DNA from: Methanosarcinaceae archaeon
GTDB lineage: Archaea > Halobacteriota > Methanosarcinia > Methanosarcinales > Methanosarcinaceae
Length of the DNA: 9,557 nucleotides
Direction of reading: 5' to 3'
NCBI GenBank assembly: GCA_030596385.1
Contig: JAUVKD010000008.1
Location: 1 to 9,557, forward strand
Both the position numbers and the translations under genes were made by a program. This document shows, one piece after another, positions 8,347 through 9,557 of the stretch. Under the pieces are notes generated by a model. That model was not told the DNA's origin. It was given only the letters and a program-made list of their open reading frames with translations, and ran no database searches. Each line of letters starts with the position of its first letter. The stretch's first letter is position 1.

Positions 8347-8663
8347 TATCTCTGGTTACTTATTAATATCGATTTTGTTTTCCCCACCCCTTCTCCCAGC
8401 TTCCACGCACTCTCCGAAGGTCTTATTCCATTGCTTATTTCCCTTGGAATCAGTTTTTTCAAGCCAAACATCAGTAGAGCAGCACCGTATGATTTCGTGC
8501 CTCCTGCAATGATGTAGCCACCATCAGATGTTTGCTGGACCGAATTTGCATAATCCCAGTCAGTTCCTCCGAAGGTCTTGCTCCATACTTCTTCAGGAAC
8601 TGTTTCAGCAGATACTACGTTCACAAGTGCGAGCAATATTATAATCCAGATAATTCTTTTCAT
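8346..8663 (-). pseudogene. Truncated, frameshifted secreted propeller-type protein
   Basis: From the ATG at 8663 the frame encodes a signal peptide (MKRIIWIIILLALVNVVSA) and the start of a propeller blade, WSKTFGGTDWDYANSVQQ followed by TSDGGYIIAGGTKSYG. This is a repeat type common in large secreted archaeal proteins, with several copies per protein. After SYGA the reading frame turns into unrelated sequence. In the next frame the expected continuation appears: STDVWLEKTDSKGNKQWNKTFGE. A single lost base near 8478-8484 restores the blade. Even when restored, the frame runs out after the start of the second blade and stops at 8356, so most of the gene is gone. The unshifted frame ends at 8346, 13 bases before the next gene. 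A GTG at 8672 would also open the frame, but the ATG fits the signal peptide better. A short secreted peptide cannot be excluded, but decay is the better reading. Confidence 0.75.
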
Positions 8664-8668
8664 GAGTG

Positions 8669-8731
8669 TCACTTTAAATCTGTACTGTGGGATGGATAGA
8701 GTACAATATTGCCCTGTTCAGAAATAGTCAT
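8669..8731 (-). pseudogene. Remnant of a MazF-like toxin (first 20 codons)
   Basis: An ATG at 8731 opens 20 codons reading MTISEQGNIVLYPSHSTDLK before a TGA. MazF/PemK endoribonuclease toxins typically begin with a stretch close to 'GDIVLvPFPFTDL', and the order G-(D/N)-I-V-L-x-P-x-x-x-T-D-L is retained here. The rest of the expected roughly 110 residues is absent: the following bases are the start of the truncated propeller gene. The start overlaps the end of the antitoxin-like frame, as is usual in toxin-antitoxin operons. With only the N-terminal strand left it cannot be active. The identification rests on one short motif plus the gene arrangement. Confidence 0.55.
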
Positions 8732-8910
8732 AACAAGCGTCCTCTTCCGTATCCCAGAATTCAAAATACATTCTGAGAATTTCAATCAATCTTTATTCTC
8801 ATTAAATTCTTCTTTGAATAGAACGATAACTTTCATAGTTTTCTGAACTGGAACATCTTTCAGCATTCTACGACACTGTTAGGGTACACCCCTTTAATTG
8901 CATATTTCAT
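8718..8910 (-). pseudogene. Broken antitoxin-like gene (two single-base frameshifts)
   Basis: Three short frames join into one plausible antitoxin of about 64 residues. The first, from the ATG at 8910, reads MKYAIKGVYPNSVVE, similar to the start of DUF104/AF2212-type antitoxins (pattern 'ikavYenGvie'). The second, from 8866, reads MLKDVPVQKTMKVIVLFKEE and fits the rest of that small beta domain. The third reads RLIEILRMYFEFWDTEED and ends ACYDYF with a TGA at 8718; an acidic tail with FWD and EED is common in small antitoxins. Restoring one A near 8866-8868 and one A near 8792-8794 makes the whole frame continuous. The end overlaps the toxin-like ATG at 8731 by 14 bases. Either the locus is decaying or these are consensus errors at short A runs; the truncated toxin next to it favours decay. 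Confidence 0.55.
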
Positions 8911-8937
8911 CGTGTTCGTCTCATTTTAGTCTTCAGG

Positions 8938-8957
8938 AATAAATATCTATCTTCGAT
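8938..8957 (-). promoter_or_regulatory. Possible archaeal promoter (BRE/TATA) ahead of the broken antitoxin gene
   Basis: On the minus strand ATCGAAGATAGATATTTATT contains a purine-rich BRE-like part (CGAAGA) followed by a TATA-like ATATTTATT. Its TATA part lies about 33 bases before the ATG at 8910, which would give a short leader. The match is ordinary for AT-rich sequence, and no transcript evidence is available. It is the best candidate start for transcription between the 187-residue gene and the surface-protein block. Confidence 0.3.
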
Positions 8958-8966
8958 ACAAGCACT

Positions 8967-9530
8967 TTAATCTTTTATTTCGTCAGCATCGATCAGCCCC
9001 AGCCGCTTCCCGCACGCTCCACAGAACTTTGCACCTGCGGGATTCTCATTGCCGCATGAACATATCTTCGTAGCTACATTGGATTTACCCTGCGCCGCAC
9101 CCATCAAATCAGCATCAAGCCCCATCCTGCGATTGGCATCCCCACGCTCCCGATCCTCCACATCCATCATAAACTGTACCTTATCCTCACCAGCACGCCC
9201 CTCAGCTTCCTTTATCTTAGCCAGCGCCTCGATCTGCTCAGCAGACATGCCGCTAAGTTCGCGACCCTGTGCGATCGTGTTGGCAACATCAGCACCGCCT
9301 GTTTCAGTAACAGATTTCAGGTACTCCATGTCGCGCGCATGATTACGGTCGGTCATATCCTCATCAAGTTCCATCTCTGCACGCTTTGCATCAGTCTTGG
9401 AATCCTTCCATATCTTGAATGTATCAATCGCCTGTCGGGCTTCTGCTGCATCCGCCTCGTTCTCGATCCGTGAAATCTCGGCCTCATGGAGCGCATCCTT
9501 TTCCTTCTCGGCACGATCATATTCACTCAT
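8967..9530 (-). CDS. Coiled-coil protein with C-terminal zinc ribbon
   Basis: This 187-residue protein is mostly one charged helix (about 1-145), rich in Ala, Glu, Asp and Arg and likely to form a coiled coil. A zinc ribbon closes it: C-S-CGNENPAGAKFCGACGKRL, with two paired cysteine sets (C158/C160 region and CGAC near 170-173). There is no signal peptide or membrane helix, so it is cytoplasmic. The first knuckle is tight, C-x-C rather than C-x-x-C, which is unusual but seen in some small zinc ribbons. The ATG at 9530 has a GGAG site 6-10 bases upstream and overlaps the stop of the preceding gene (ATGA), so it belongs to an operon coming from the right. Its G+C content is visibly higher than that of the three large genes downstream. 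Similar coiled-coil/zinc-ribbon tails occur in membrane-scaffold proteins, but I cannot assign a function. Confidence 0.85.
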   Translation of the reverse strand: MSEYDRAEKEKDALHEAEISRIENEADAAEARQAIDTFKIWKDSKTDAKRAEMELDEDMTDRNHARDMEYLKSVTETGGADVANTIAQGRELSGMSAEQIEALAKIKEAEGRAGEDKVQFMMDVEDRERGDANRRMGLDADLMGAAQGKSNVATKICSCGNENPAGAKFCGACGKRLGLIDADEIKD

Positions 9531-9557
9531 CGCTGCTCCAGGTGCGAGATCGCCCCT
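9527..9557 (-). CDS. C-terminal end of an upstream gene (only nine residues in window)
   Basis: One minus-strand frame runs in from the right edge and ends GAISHLEQR followed by TGA, where the TGA shares four bases (ATGA) with the start of the 187-residue gene. Such overlaps are typical of co-translated operon neighbours, and the GGAG ribosome site of the next gene lies inside this tail. Nine residues are too few to identify the product, and the frame could be open by chance. Confidence 0.35.
   Translation of the reverse strand, partial: GAISHLEQR

Noticed and set aside
8359..8374. AT-rich AATCGATATTAATAAG as a promoter for the 1179-residue gene
   Set aside because: It would put transcription start almost at the ATG, which conflicts with the good ribosome site 9 bases upstream of that start. 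It is no better than background in this AT-rich stretch.
8755..8775. Inverted repeat CAGAAT...ATTCTG as an operator or terminator
   Set aside because: The arms are only six bases with a nine-base loop, there is no T-run, and it lies inside the broken antitoxin frame; expected by chance.

Overview
The window looks archaeal, most likely from the Methanosarcinales and their relatives (methanogens or ANME-type methanotrophs). This is inferred from protein architecture: S-layer-duplication-like domains (the Methanosarcina S-layer family) fused to a PQQ-type beta-propeller, an LVIVD propeller with a PEGA domain, a DxDxDG motif just before a membrane anchor, and C-terminal zinc ribbons. No rRNA or tRNA gene is present to confirm it. 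Every gene I can support is on the minus strand, so transcription runs from high to low coordinates.

Region by region in transcription order. At the right edge (9557-9527) the last codons of an upstream gene overlap by four bases the start of a 187-residue coiled-coil/zinc-ribbon protein (9530-8967), which is richer in G+C than what follows. The stretch 8966-8664 has no intact gene but holds the relic of a toxin-antitoxin pair: an antitoxin-like reading frame broken by two single-base frameshifts (8910-8718), overlapped by the first 20 codons of a MazF-like toxin (8731-8669). Next comes the signal peptide and first blade of a secreted propeller protein, frameshifted and cut short (8663-8346).

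Then follow three tightly packed large genes. The first (8332-4793) encodes a surface protein of 1179 residues: signal peptide, PQQ-type propeller, four S-layer-like domains, one membrane helix and a cytoplasmic helical tail. One base later starts an 826-residue cytoplasmic protein (4791-2311) with helical-hairpin repeats like that tail, an Ig-like domain, an alpha/beta domain, short I-(K/E/D)-(N/D)-S-x-(V/I) repeats and a zinc ribbon. Ten bases later starts a second surface protein (2300 to the left edge, incomplete): seven LVIVD repeats, a PEGA domain, one membrane helix and a cytoplasmic part with the same order of Ig-like, alpha/beta and I-D-D-S repeat modules as the 826-residue protein.

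The main observation is modular. One cytoplasmic module appears twice: fused directly to a membrane-anchored LVIVD propeller, and on a separate cytoplasmic protein whose helical repeats match the tail of the neighbouring membrane-anchored PQQ/S-layer protein. I infer a cell-envelope assembly in which two different outer propeller heads connect to the same type of inner adaptor. What it senses, binds or scaffolds cannot be read from the sequence. The Ig-like plus alpha/beta pair resembles in layout the appendage domains of eukaryotic adaptins and gamma-COP, which is a speculative but testable idea.
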